This document shows, in pieces, positions 1 through 7,964 of a DNA stretch of 50,124 nt (position 1 is its first letter; every line of letters begins with the position of its first letter). Where the stretch lies: contig CAMRCO010000004.1 of the NCBI GenBank assembly GCA_947040945.1, positions 1 through 50,124 on the forward strand, in the 5' to 3' direction. Below the pieces are notes generated by a model. That model did not search any database and had not been told where the DNA came from. It saw only the letters and a program-made list of their open reading frames with translations. A program made the translations under genes and the position numbers. Origin of the DNA: an uncultured Spirochaetia bacterium. Its GTDB lineage: Bacteria > Spirochaetota > Brachyspiria > Brachyspirales > Brachyspiraceae.

Positions 1-54
1 TTAAAAAGCAAGCATTTCTATAGAAAATTAATAAAATAACTTAAACTACATTAA

Positions 55-1290
55 TTATTTCTTGTTTACTATTACTATTGGATTTTTATCTAATGTCATT
101 ACGTCACTTACAGGCAAATTGTTTTCAATAAGCTGTCTCATAGCTTTCATGTATGGATGTATATGTCTAAAATATTTTTGGTAAGCATCACATAAATAAC
201 TTTTATTATATTCTCCTGACGGAAAAAAATTAAATCTATGACGAGGACATTCACCTCTACAGGCAAAAAAAGCATCACATAATTTACAACTTTCGGGCAA
301 GTTTTTTTCTTTACTCTCACCAAAGTCAACTTGTTTTTGAGACGTCATTAATTTATATACGTCATCATTTACAATATTCCCTAATTTATAATCAGGATAA
401 ACATAATGGTCACAACTGTATATATCTCCATTATGTTCTATGACAGCACATCCCCCACACTTATCACTAAATATACATATAGTATTTGGAAGTAAAAGCC
501 ATGAAGTTAATGCCCATTCAAAGTTCATCACAAATATTTCCCCAACATCATTTTTAACCCATTTGTCAAATATTGATATTAGGAAGTCGCCATACTTTAT
601 AGGGTCTACTGTAAAATCTGTGACATTATTTTGTGTACTATTTGGCATAGAATAATGAAGACCTAGTGTTTGTGATTTTTCATCGGGCAACCTTTCAACC
701 AAAGGTGTAAACTGAATAAACTTAATATTATTCGATTTGAAGAAATCATAAATCTCAAGAGCATAGAGAGACGAGTAAAGTGATACTGAGGCAAGTATAT
801 TATATTCTATGTTATGGCTTTTAAATATTTCAAGTGCATTCATAACTTTATCAAATGTAGGATTAGAATTAGTATCTACTCTATACTTATCATGCACATG
901 CTTTGGTCCATCTAAACTTAAACCAACCATAAAGTTATTATTCTTAAAAAATACCGCCCACTCATCATCCATCAAAATACCATTAGTTTGTATAGAGTTA
1001 GTTATTTTTTTGCCCGCAGAATATTTTTTTTGTAATTCTATAGCTTTTTTATAAAAATCAATACCAATAAGCATAGGCTCACCACCTTGCCACACAAATG
1101 ATATTAAAGGTACATTTTGAGTTTCTATATAATTTTTTACATAAGCTTCAAGGACGTTGTAAGGCATTCTATAATCTTCTTTTTCTTTGAATAAGCTTTT
1201 TTTTTCAAGATAAAAACAGTATTTACAAGCAAGATTACAAACAGCCCCCATAGGTTTAGCCATTAAATGATAGCCATAATTATTATTCAT
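55..1290 (-). CDS. Anaerobic sulfatase-maturating enzyme (radical SAM, SPASM domain)
   Basis: A 411-residue radical-SAM protein. The N-terminus carries the cluster motif CxxxCxxC (Cys18, Cys22, Cys25, in context CNLACKYCFY). The C-terminal third is a cysteine-rich SPASM region with CGGC, SCDHY, CKLC and RGECP, which binds auxiliary Fe-S clusters in this family. Family members oxidise a Cys or Ser in sulfatases to Ca-formylglycine without oxygen, in the cytoplasm before export. It is the last gene of a run with two sulfatases (40 bp gap upstream), both with Ser-type motifs, so its clients are very probably those neighbours. Length is normal for the family. The upstream AGGA lies rather far from the ATG, so translation may depend partly on coupling to the preceding gene. 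Other SPASM enzymes such as peptide-maturation enzymes look similar, but the context favours sulfatase maturation. Confidence 0.92.
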   Translation of the reverse strand: MNNNYGYHLMAKPMGAVCNLACKYCFYLEKKSLFKEKEDYRMPYNVLEAYVKNYIETQNVPLISFVWQGGEPMLIGIDFYKKAIELQKKYSAGKKITNSIQTNGILMDDEWAVFFKNNNFMVGLSLDGPKHVHDKYRVDTNSNPTFDKVMNALEIFKSHNIEYNILASVSLYSSLYALEIYDFFKSNNIKFIQFTPLVERLPDEKSQTLGLHYSMPNSTQNNVTDFTVDPIKYGDFLISIFDKWVKNDVGEIFVMNFEWALTSWLLLPNTICIFSDKCGGCAVIEHNGDIYSCDHYVYPDYKLGNIVNDDVYKLMTSQKQVDFGESKEKNLPESCKLCDAFFACRGECPRHRFNFFPSGEYNKSYLCDAYQKYFRHIHPYMKAMRQLIENNLPVSDVMTLDKNPIVIVNKK

Positions 1291-1310
1291 AAAAAAATAT
1301 AATATCCTAT

Positions 1311-1330
1311 TTTAGTTTAGTTTAGTTTTA
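1311..1330. repeat. Short TTTAG tandem repeat between sulfatase and maturase genes
   Basis: Three perfect TTTAG units followed by a partial one fill half of the 40-bp gap between the second sulfatase and the maturase gene. It reads CTAAA on the coding strand. It could slip in replication and alter the spacing between the two genes, but nothing in the sequence shows that it does. Confidence 0.5.
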
Positions 1331-3622
1331 CTACTTCTTTTTAGGAAAAGCAAAATCATCTTTAGAGTCGATAATAACTTTTTCTAATTCTCCATTATAT
1401 TCAAAATGTCCTTTATTTCTATAGTTAGAGCTTACAGCATCTTGTAAATCACGACCAATACTCATTCCATCTGTAGAGCTTGGAACAAGTGGATAAACAT
1501 TATCTATATATAATTCTCCTGCTTCTTTGTCATTTACGAAAAGTGTTGCCGTGCCACTTTGAGCATTTTCTCTTTCATATACTATAGAAAGTTTAATCTC
1601 ACCTATAGGAACTACTATTTCAGACATTAAAGTAGCAGGTTTCCTATCAAAATTATATTCATAGTGTAGCATATTATCCATTATATAAAAAGTATACCCA
1701 CCAAATCTATTACCAAATGCGATAAGTACACCTTCTTCTGATATGTTTTTTCTGTCTATATAGGCGGTTATTGTATGGCTTCTATTAAATGCTGTTGGAT
1801 AAACAGATATATTAGGATTTATTAAAGAAGTGTTTGGATATAAAGTTATACTGTTTCCAAACTCTGCTATATCTTTTTTAACTTGTGCCATTAGAAGATC
1901 TACATGTCCTCTGTCGTCAAGCGGATATGCAAAGTTTTTTTCTAATTCTTCATCAAGTTTTTTTATCATTAATTTTAATTGTTTTTCATTTTCAGATGAT
2001 ATGTCTGTGAGCTGAGAATAATCTTTACTTAAATCATATAACTTAAAAGTATCATTTTCAAAATCATCACCTTTTTTATGAACCGAAGAAAGAAAATAAT
2101 TATTATAATAAAGTCCTCGATTGCCATAAGTTTCAAAAAATTGTATTTCTCTACCTGTATCAGCTGACGAGTCATTAAAAGTATTTACTAAACTATAGCC
2201 TTGCATCTCAATTTGCGACACCCCATCAACTTCATTAGGCATGTCTAAACCTAACACATCAAACACAGTCATCGCAATATCTGTAACATAAGAAAATTGA
2301 TTGCGTATTTTTCCTTTATTATTTTCATCAATACCATCAGGATAATAAACAATAAGAGGAACACGAATACCTCCCAAATAATCAGCACTTTCTTTATAGT
2401 ATCTAAAAGGTGTAGCACTAACTTGCGACCAACCTGTAGGATAATTTGGAGAAGACTGACCAACTTCATCTATATATTTAATATCCTCCTCTAAAGAAGA
2501 TGTTAAACCGTTTTTAATATTTACACTATTTAATGTACCTGCTGCTTTTCCAGAAGGAGAAGGCCCATTGTCTGATATTAAAAATATTATTGTATTATCA
2601 AGCTCACCCATTTCTTCTAATGCTAAAATTAAATGCCCAATATTTTCATCAGTATGCTCTAAAAATCCTGCATAATTTTTTTGATACTCTACAAACAATT
2701 TTTTTACGTCTTCATCAAGGCTATCCCAAGTGAGAACATTTTCATTCAGTGGTGCTAATGAAGCGTCACTTGGTATCACTCCAAGTTCTTTTTGACTTTC
2801 AAATCTTTGTTTTCTAATTTCATCCCAACCTATGTCATAAACGCCTTCATACCTGTCAGCATATTCTTTTGGAACTTGATGAGGTGAGTGTTGTGCCCCT
2901 GTAGAATAATAAAGCATAAAAGGTTTATCCTCGTCCACACTCTTTACACTTTGAATATAACTTATTGCTTTCTCTGTTATGTCTTCTGTAAGGTGATAAT
3001 CATCTTCATATTCAATTTCTAAATATGCATTACCTTCAACTAGTTCAGGATAATACTGATCAGTTTCGCCATCCATAAACCCATAAAATTGTTCAAAGCC
3101 TTTTGCTAATGCCCAATTGTTAAAAGGTCCACTTGCTGACAATTCCCATGCAGGTGCTAAATGCCATTTACCTACTGCGAGAGTGCTATAACCTGCTTTC
3201 TTTAATATCTTTGGTGTGAACGCCGCTTTCTCGGTAACCTCTCCCATAGCATGAGGCACATCTAGTGAATAGTTAGCAAGCCTCGACATTCCAACTGAAT
3301 GTGAGTTTCTTCCTGTAAGTAATGATGCTCTTGTTGGGCTACTCATAGGGTTTACATGAAAATTATTATATCTAAGACCATTTTCTGCCAATTTATCTAT
3401 ATTAGGTGTGCTAATTTCAGATCCATAAGCTCCAAGGTCTGAAAACCCCATGTCATCTATTACTATATAAATTATATTTGGTGCATCTTCTAATGGCATA
3501 GCCAAACTACTAGGTGTTATATTGTCCTCTTTATTTACATTTTGACTAGATTCTCTAGACTCACAATTAATTAAAGCAAGACTTCCACTAAAAAGCAAGG
3601 TATTTTTTATATATTTATTCAT
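1331..3622 (-). CDS. Lipoprotein sulfatase, Ser-type (arylsulfatase family)
   Basis: A 763-residue sulfatase. A lipoprotein signal peptide ends in the lipobox LINC with Cys20, so the enzyme is exported and lipid-anchored. The sulfatase fold begins around residue 48 with the calcium-binding IVIDDMG motif (Asp56/57). The activation motif is S-S-P-T-R at 94-98, which makes Ser94 the predicted formylglycine. GKWHLAP and SDNGPS supply further conserved active-site residues. The last roughly 170 residues look like a beta-sandwich (LamG/concanavalin-like), which makes it longer than a typical 450-550-residue arylsulfatase. GGAG lies 8 bp before the ATG. It is a paralogue of the upstream gene (31 bp gap) and is followed by the maturase. 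The exact substrate cannot be read from sequence; sulfated glycans such as mucin are an inference. Confidence 0.92.
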   Translation of the reverse strand: MNKYIKNTLLFSGSLALINCESRESSQNVNKEDNITPSSLAMPLEDAPNIIYIVIDDMGFSDLGAYGSEISTPNIDKLAENGLRYNNFHVNPMSSPTRASLLTGRNSHSVGMSRLANYSLDVPHAMGEVTEKAAFTPKILKKAGYSTLAVGKWHLAPAWELSASGPFNNWALAKGFEQFYGFMDGETDQYYPELVEGNAYLEIEYEDDYHLTEDITEKAISYIQSVKSVDEDKPFMLYYSTGAQHSPHQVPKEYADRYEGVYDIGWDEIRKQRFESQKELGVIPSDASLAPLNENVLTWDSLDEDVKKLFVEYQKNYAGFLEHTDENIGHLILALEEMGELDNTIIFLISDNGPSPSGKAAGTLNSVNIKNGLTSSLEEDIKYIDEVGQSSPNYPTGWSQVSATPFRYYKESADYLGGIRVPLIVYYPDGIDENNKGKIRNQFSYVTDIAMTVFDVLGLDMPNEVDGVSQIEMQGYSLVNTFNDSSADTGREIQFFETYGNRGLYYNNYFLSSVHKKGDDFENDTFKLYDLSKDYSQLTDISSENEKQLKLMIKKLDEELEKNFAYPLDDRGHVDLLMAQVKKDIAEFGNSITLYPNTSLINPNISVYPTAFNRSHTITAYIDRKNISEEGVLIAFGNRFGGYTFYIMDNMLHYEYNFDRKPATLMSEIVVPIGEIKLSIVYERENAQSGTATLFVNDKEAGELYIDNVYPLVPSSTDGMSIGRDLQDAVSSNYRNKGHFEYNGELEKVIIDSKDDFAFPKKK

Positions 3623-3653
3623 TTAATAATCTCCATTTAATTAAAGCGTATTC

Positions 3654-6032
3654 TTAAAAATCAAGTAAATCATCTTTAAGACTTATTTTCACACGGCTAA
3701 CTTTTCCATTAAACTCAAAGTCATCAGTATAATCAGAGCTAACCTTAGAGCCTACATCACTACCCATACTAAAGTAATCATAAGAGAGCATTGTAGATAA
3801 CGTTTTTAAACTCTCTTTGCTTGCTACAATTTCTCCATCAACTTTTAAGTTAATATCACCGCTAGACATTGTTTTTTTATTGTACTCTATTTCTATATCA
3901 TGCTTTCCTTTTGTTATGTCTTTAGTAGAAATAACTTTTTGTTTTTCTCCCAAATAATTATATTCATATACTAATTTATTATCTTTAATATATAAAACAT
4001 ATCCACCGTCAATACCGCCATTGGCAAATATTACGCCACTAGGATTTAGAGGTACTTCTATTTCTACATATACATTATGAGATACCACTGCTATATTTGG
4101 AACAACAAGAGAGAAAAAATGTCCTTCATCTTTAGTGTAAATATATTCTTTTTTACTCAAAGGTGATTCAGGGCTTCTATACCAAATAGTTCCAACACCC
4201 GCATAACCTATATCCTCTGGCACAAAAGATAAAAATTTAAGTATTTTAATATATTCGCTTGCCTCTTCTGTTGGAGAAGCACCATTTTCTATGCTATTAA
4301 AAACATCTATTGCAACTTGTCCATAACGTTCAATTATAATTTTTTTGTCTACACCTTGAACTATATCCATGAATAAATTTTCAGAATTATTAAACTCACG
4401 TCTTTCTTTAGTGTTATACTCATTAACCATTTTTTGAAGTATATCAGACATATTTTTAGCTAAATTATTAACTTGAGTAGGATCATTTGCTATATCATAA
4501 AGTTCCCATTCTTGACTATATGGGTTTGTAACTATCATATACCCACTTCCATCAGCATACATTCTATCTAGTAACATCATTAATGCTATTTTTTTACGTG
4601 AGTTTAGCATAGGCTCTTCAGACTCAAAACTTTCTTTAAAAGATATTCCTTGCATAGGCTCTTGTTTAATTCCATTAACAGTTTCTAAATGTTCAACATT
4701 TATAACATCGAGTATGGTTGGACTTATATCAAAAACAGCAACCATCTCATTAACCAAACGCCCTGGATTTTTAATACCATTTGCCCATGACGCAATGAAA
4801 GCTGTTTTGACACCCCCATAATGAGCTTTTGTTTTATAATAACGGAAAGGAGTATTTGAAGTCATCGCCCAACCAATATTATATTGAGTACCATAAAGTT
4901 TATTTCCAAAGTTTTCCATAAGTTCATACTGAGTATCTGTGTCATGAACAAAAAGATTTTCATTAGCATGCGCCATTAAACTTCCTGTTGCCCCACCATT
5001 ATAATTAGCTCCATTATCTGAAACAAATATAAATATTGTATTGTCATACTCATCACGTTCTTTAAGTTCCGCAATAAACTTTCCAATTTCTTTGTCTGTG
5101 TACTCTAAAAATCCTGCATAAGTTTCCATGTGACGTGCAGCTACTGCTTTTTCTTTTTCACTAAGCGTATTCCAAGCTGACACAGATTTATCACGTGGAG
5201 GCACTTTTGTACCTTCAGGCATTATCCCAAGTTCTACTTGACGGGCAAGAATCATTTCACGCTCAATATCCCAACCATGATCAAATTTACCTTTATATGC
5301 GTCTATATATTCTTTAGCCACATTAAAAGGTCCGTGTAAAGCCCCGAGTCCAATATATGCAAAAAATGGTTCATCTTTATCTACTTCATCTATGTATTCT
5401 AAAGTTTTATCAAATATATCTTTTGTTAAGTGATAATCTTCTTTTGATGTATCAGGTATTACATATTCATTTCCCTCAATCATACCACCCGGTTCAAATT
5501 GATTAACTTGACTTGCTATAAACGAATAATTTTCATCAAACCCCTTACCAGAAGGCCAATGATATTTATCCCCATTTGGTCTAAACTCTTCATAAGGACC
5601 TAAATGCCATTTCCCTGTAGCTATGGTTGTATAGCCATTTTCTTTTAATGTATGTGTAACAGGTGCATATTCAGGATATATTCTACCATGAATATTTGGC
5701 ACTCTTTCACCTAAATCAATATCACTTACAACTCCCATTCCTATTTTGTTAGCCTCGCTACCTGTCAGTAAAGATGCCCTACTAGGAGAGCTCAAAGGGC
5801 TTGTAAAGTAATTTATATACTGCAAGCCATTTTTTGCTAGCTCATCTATATTTGGAGTATTTATAGATGACCCATATACACCCAAGTCTCCATACCCCAT
5901 ATCATCTATTACTATATAAACTATATTAGGTTTTTCTACCGCATAATTAACCTCTTCTTCTCCGCTACAACCTGCTAGCATTGAAAGAGAAGTACCTATA
6001 AAAAGTGAAGCTTTTAAATTATTACTTGTCAT
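3654..6032 (-). CDS. Lipoprotein sulfatase, Ser-type (arylsulfatase family)
   Basis: A 792-residue sulfatase and the first gene of the sulfatase-sulfatase-maturase run. The lipobox LAGC places the lipidated Cys at residue 22. The metal-site motif VIDDMGYGDLG covers about residues 41-51. The activation motif S-S-P-S-R at 81-85 predicts Ser81 as the formylglycine precursor. GKWHLGP and SDNGAN contribute the conserved Lys/His and Asp/Asn. A C-terminal domain from about residue 620 (GGYVLYIKDNKLVYEYN and following) looks like a LamG-type beta-sandwich and matches the end of the neighbouring sulfatase. The ATG is preceded by GGAGAG. The two enzymes clearly share ancestry but are well diverged, which suggests different sulfate-ester preferences rather than a recent duplication. 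Confidence 0.93.
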   Translation of the reverse strand: MTSNNLKASLFIGTSLSMLAGCSGEEEVNYAVEKPNIVYIVIDDMGYGDLGVYGSSINTPNIDELAKNGLQYINYFTSPLSSPSRASLLTGSEANKIGMGVVSDIDLGERVPNIHGRIYPEYAPVTHTLKENGYTTIATGKWHLGPYEEFRPNGDKYHWPSGKGFDENYSFIASQVNQFEPGGMIEGNEYVIPDTSKEDYHLTKDIFDKTLEYIDEVDKDEPFFAYIGLGALHGPFNVAKEYIDAYKGKFDHGWDIEREMILARQVELGIMPEGTKVPPRDKSVSAWNTLSEKEKAVAARHMETYAGFLEYTDKEIGKFIAELKERDEYDNTIFIFVSDNGANYNGGATGSLMAHANENLFVHDTDTQYELMENFGNKLYGTQYNIGWAMTSNTPFRYYKTKAHYGGVKTAFIASWANGIKNPGRLVNEMVAVFDISPTILDVINVEHLETVNGIKQEPMQGISFKESFESEEPMLNSRKKIALMMLLDRMYADGSGYMIVTNPYSQEWELYDIANDPTQVNNLAKNMSDILQKMVNEYNTKERREFNNSENLFMDIVQGVDKKIIIERYGQVAIDVFNSIENGASPTEEASEYIKILKFLSFVPEDIGYAGVGTIWYRSPESPLSKKEYIYTKDEGHFFSLVVPNIAVVSHNVYVEIEVPLNPSGVIFANGGIDGGYVLYIKDNKLVYEYNYLGEKQKVISTKDITKGKHDIEIEYNKKTMSSGDINLKVDGEIVASKESLKTLSTMLSYDYFSMGSDVGSKVSSDYTDDFEFNGKVSRVKISLKDDLLDF

Positions 6033-6068
6033 TTTTATCTCTCCAAATAAAATTTTGAAATTATTTTT

Positions 6069-6117
6069 GAAATTAATTTCTTAAATCGAGTTTAATACAT
6101 AAAAATTAAATTGTCAA
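6069..6117 (-). promoter_or_regulatory. Candidate promoter and operator of the sulfatase operon
   Basis: On the minus strand a perfect -35 box TTGACA (6117-6112) is followed after 17 bp by TAAACT (6094-6089), a weak -10. An alternative -10, TATTAA, lies closer at a poor spacing. A perfect 12-bp palindrome GAAATTAATTTC (6069-6080) falls about where transcription would start and could be the operator for the SorC-type regulator encoded just upstream. In DNA this AT-rich the palindrome may be chance. Confidence 0.4.
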
Positions 6118-6254
6118 TACAAATACAAAATAAAGTTGATTTTTTTTTTTACTATACTTAATAAATAAAAATTTACTGAAAAGCTCGTGGTGAGTTTAAT
6201 ATATTAGTGGGAAATATTTTTTAGAATTATTATTCCTAAAATATAGAGAACAAT

Positions 6255-7193
6255 TTAATTTTTTTCTAAATAAGACAAAATAGACTTTATTGTTATTTCA
6301 TCTGTAATAAGAGTATTATAATATTTATGCTTGGCAGCAAATACAAGTGCTTCTGCCATTTTAATACCTGTAGAAACAGCTATTACATTATCAATGTTTT
6401 TTAATGTTTTTATACTTATTGAATTTACATAATAATTTTCAGGGAATTCAAACTCGCTACCATCTTTAAAAAAGAATGAGCCCAAAATACCACAACAAAT
6501 ATTTTTAAAGTCAATATTAAATTCTTTTATAACAGGTAACTCTTTAACATAAATATTATCTAAATCAAACTTACCATCTACCCATATTATAGCACAATCT
6601 AAGTTACTCCAAGATCTTTCTATTTGCATTAAATCAACCAAGGCATGATCACTAATTGTACTTTTTTCCATTAGAACTGGATATATATTATAATATGCTC
6701 TTGACCTAAACTTTTCAGCGAATCTATCTACTATGCTATTTACTTGCAGATAAGGGTTGGTTACACCAATACTGCCAACCAACGGATAAAATGTCATCTC
6801 CAATTCTTCTTGCGTATGTAATAAATTTAGGGCTATATTATATAAACATTTATTCCACCCTATACCAATATTTTTATACTTCAGAATATTGTTACATAAG
6901 TAGTCCCCTGAAATAGAATATAGCATATTATTATCTTTTGAATATGGAGCGACTATTACGTCTTTAAGATTTAATTCTTTTTTTATATCTTTAACCATGT
7001 TGTCTAAGTTCATATCTAAAGGCATATTAACTTTTATTTCTATAATACCAATTTCTCTTGCTTTTTTTAGTATTCTCGATATTTGTGGTTTAGATATATT
7101 AGTTTTCTTAAATATCTCTGCTTGTGATAAATTATCTATATAATAATATTTTGCAACTTTATAGACCAAAGAAATATCATCTAGTATATTCAT
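6255..7193 (-). CDS. SorC-family sugar-binding transcriptional regulator
   Basis: A 312-residue DNA-binding regulator. The N-terminal helix-turn-helix (about residues 10-55, with LSQAEIFKKTNISKPQISRILKKA) is typical of SorC/DeoR-like regulators. The remainder is a SorC sugar-phosphate sensor domain, recognisable by GIGWNKCLYNIA near residue 105 and by the C-terminal pattern AVSTGIKMAEALVFAAKHKYYNTLITDE. Family members are tetrameric repressors or activators released by a phosphorylated sugar. It lies 222 bp upstream of the sulfatase genes on the same strand and is divergent from ahpC, so it most plausibly controls the sulfatase operon in response to a sugar released from sulfated glycans (inference). 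No strong ribosome binding site is visible: GGGG lies about 16 bp before the ATG. Confidence 0.87.
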   Translation of the reverse strand: MNILDDISLVYKVAKYYYIDNLSQAEIFKKTNISKPQISRILKKAREIGIIEIKVNMPLDMNLDNMVKDIKKELNLKDVIVAPYSKDNNMLYSISGDYLCNNILKYKNIGIGWNKCLYNIALNLLHTQEELEMTFYPLVGSIGVTNPYLQVNSIVDRFAEKFRSRAYYNIYPVLMEKSTISDHALVDLMQIERSWSNLDCAIIWVDGKFDLDNIYVKELPVIKEFNIDFKNICCGILGSFFFKDGSEFEFPENYYVNSISIKTLKNIDNVIAVSTGIKMAEALVFAAKHKYYNTLITDEITIKSILSYLEKN

Positions 7194-7289
7194 ATTATTT
7201 TATTAATACCCCTATTTTTTAATTTGATAATAGCATATTTATATTTTAATTCAATAGACTTTAATTTTTTTATTAATAGTAAAAATTAT

Positions 7290-7302
7290 TAGTTAGTAAC
7301 TA
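7290..7302. promoter_or_regulatory. 13-bp palindrome abutting the ahpC -35 box
   Basis: TAGTTA-G-TAACTA is a perfect 6-1-6 inverted repeat ending one base before the -35 hexamer of the ahpC promoter. The layout resembles a Fur/PerR-family box (inverted halves around one central base). A second, looser inverted pair, TGTTA...TAACA, lies near the start of transcription (about 7341-7357). A peroxide-responsive repressor would be a sensible ligand, but no such regulator is in the window. Confidence 0.5.
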
Positions 7303-7331
7303 TTGACATTTAATATTAAGAACTATAGAAT
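7303..7331 (+). promoter_or_regulatory. Sigma-70-type promoter of ahpC
   Basis: TTGACA (7303-7308), a 17-bp spacer and TAGAAT (7326-7331, five of six matches) form a near-consensus promoter. Predicted transcription start is about 7338, giving a leader of about 45 nt with AGGAG placed 8 bp before the ahpC ATG. Confidence 0.72.
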
Positions 7332-7383
7332 ACAGGAAGTTGTTACTTATACTAACATACAAAAAAAAATTTAGGAGTATATT

Positions 7384-7947
7384 ATGTCACTTATAGGAAA
7401 AGAAATTGCTAGTTTTACAGTACAATCTTATCATAACGATAAATTTGTAGAGGTTTCAAAAAAAAGTATAGAAGGTAAATGGAGTGTATTCTTCTTTTAT
7501 CCAGCAGATTTCACATTTATTTGCCCAACAGAGCTTGAAGACTTAGCAAACAAATATGAAGAGTTTAAGAAAGCGGGTTGTGAAGTATATGGAGTTTCAT
7601 GTGATACTCATTTTGTACACAAAGCATGGCATGATGCTTCACCAACAATTAAGAAAATTAATTACCCACTTTTAGCTGACCCTACTCATGCATTAGCACG
7701 TGATTTTGAAGTTTTAATTGAATCATCTGGAATGGCAGAAAGAGGAACTTTTATAGTAAATCCTGATTGCAAAATTGTAGCTTATGAAGTTACTGATGGA
7801 AACATTGGACGTGATGCTGATGACCTACTCCGAAAACTACAGGCAGCTCAATTTGTAGCTAAAAATGGCGATCAAGTTTGCCCAGCTAAATGGACACCAG
7901 GAAAAGACACTCTTAAGCCTAGTCTAGATTTAGTTGGACAATTATAA
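7384..7947 (+). CDS. ahpC: Alkyl hydroperoxide reductase subunit C (2-Cys peroxiredoxin)
   Basis: A 187-residue typical 2-Cys peroxiredoxin that reduces H2O2, organic peroxides and peroxynitrite in the cytoplasm. The peroxidatic Cys47 sits in DFTFICPTE. The resolving Cys166 sits in DQVCPAKW near the C-terminus. Both positions match the numbering of the well-studied AhpC enzymes. Length is standard. The downstream gene, 17 bp away, encodes its likely flavoprotein reductase, so the pair forms an NAD(P)H-dependent peroxidase. Expression is expected to be high given the near-consensus promoter. Confidence 0.96.
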   Translation: MSLIGKEIASFTVQSYHNDKFVEVSKKSIEGKWSVFFFYPADFTFICPTELEDLANKYEEFKKAGCEVYGVSCDTHFVHKAWHDASPTIKKINYPLLADPTHALARDFEVLIESSGMAERGTFIVNPDCKIVAYEVTDGNIGRDADDLLRKLQAAQFVAKNGDQVCPAKWTPGKDTLKPSLDLVGQL

Positions 7948-7964
7948 TTAATAGGAATTATTAA

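Noticed and set aside
6179-6196. CTC-GTGGT-GAG short inverted repeat upstream of the sulfatase operon as the SorC operator
   Set aside because: Only three perfect pairs and placed upstream of the predicted promoter; not enough to support over the 12-bp palindrome at 6069.
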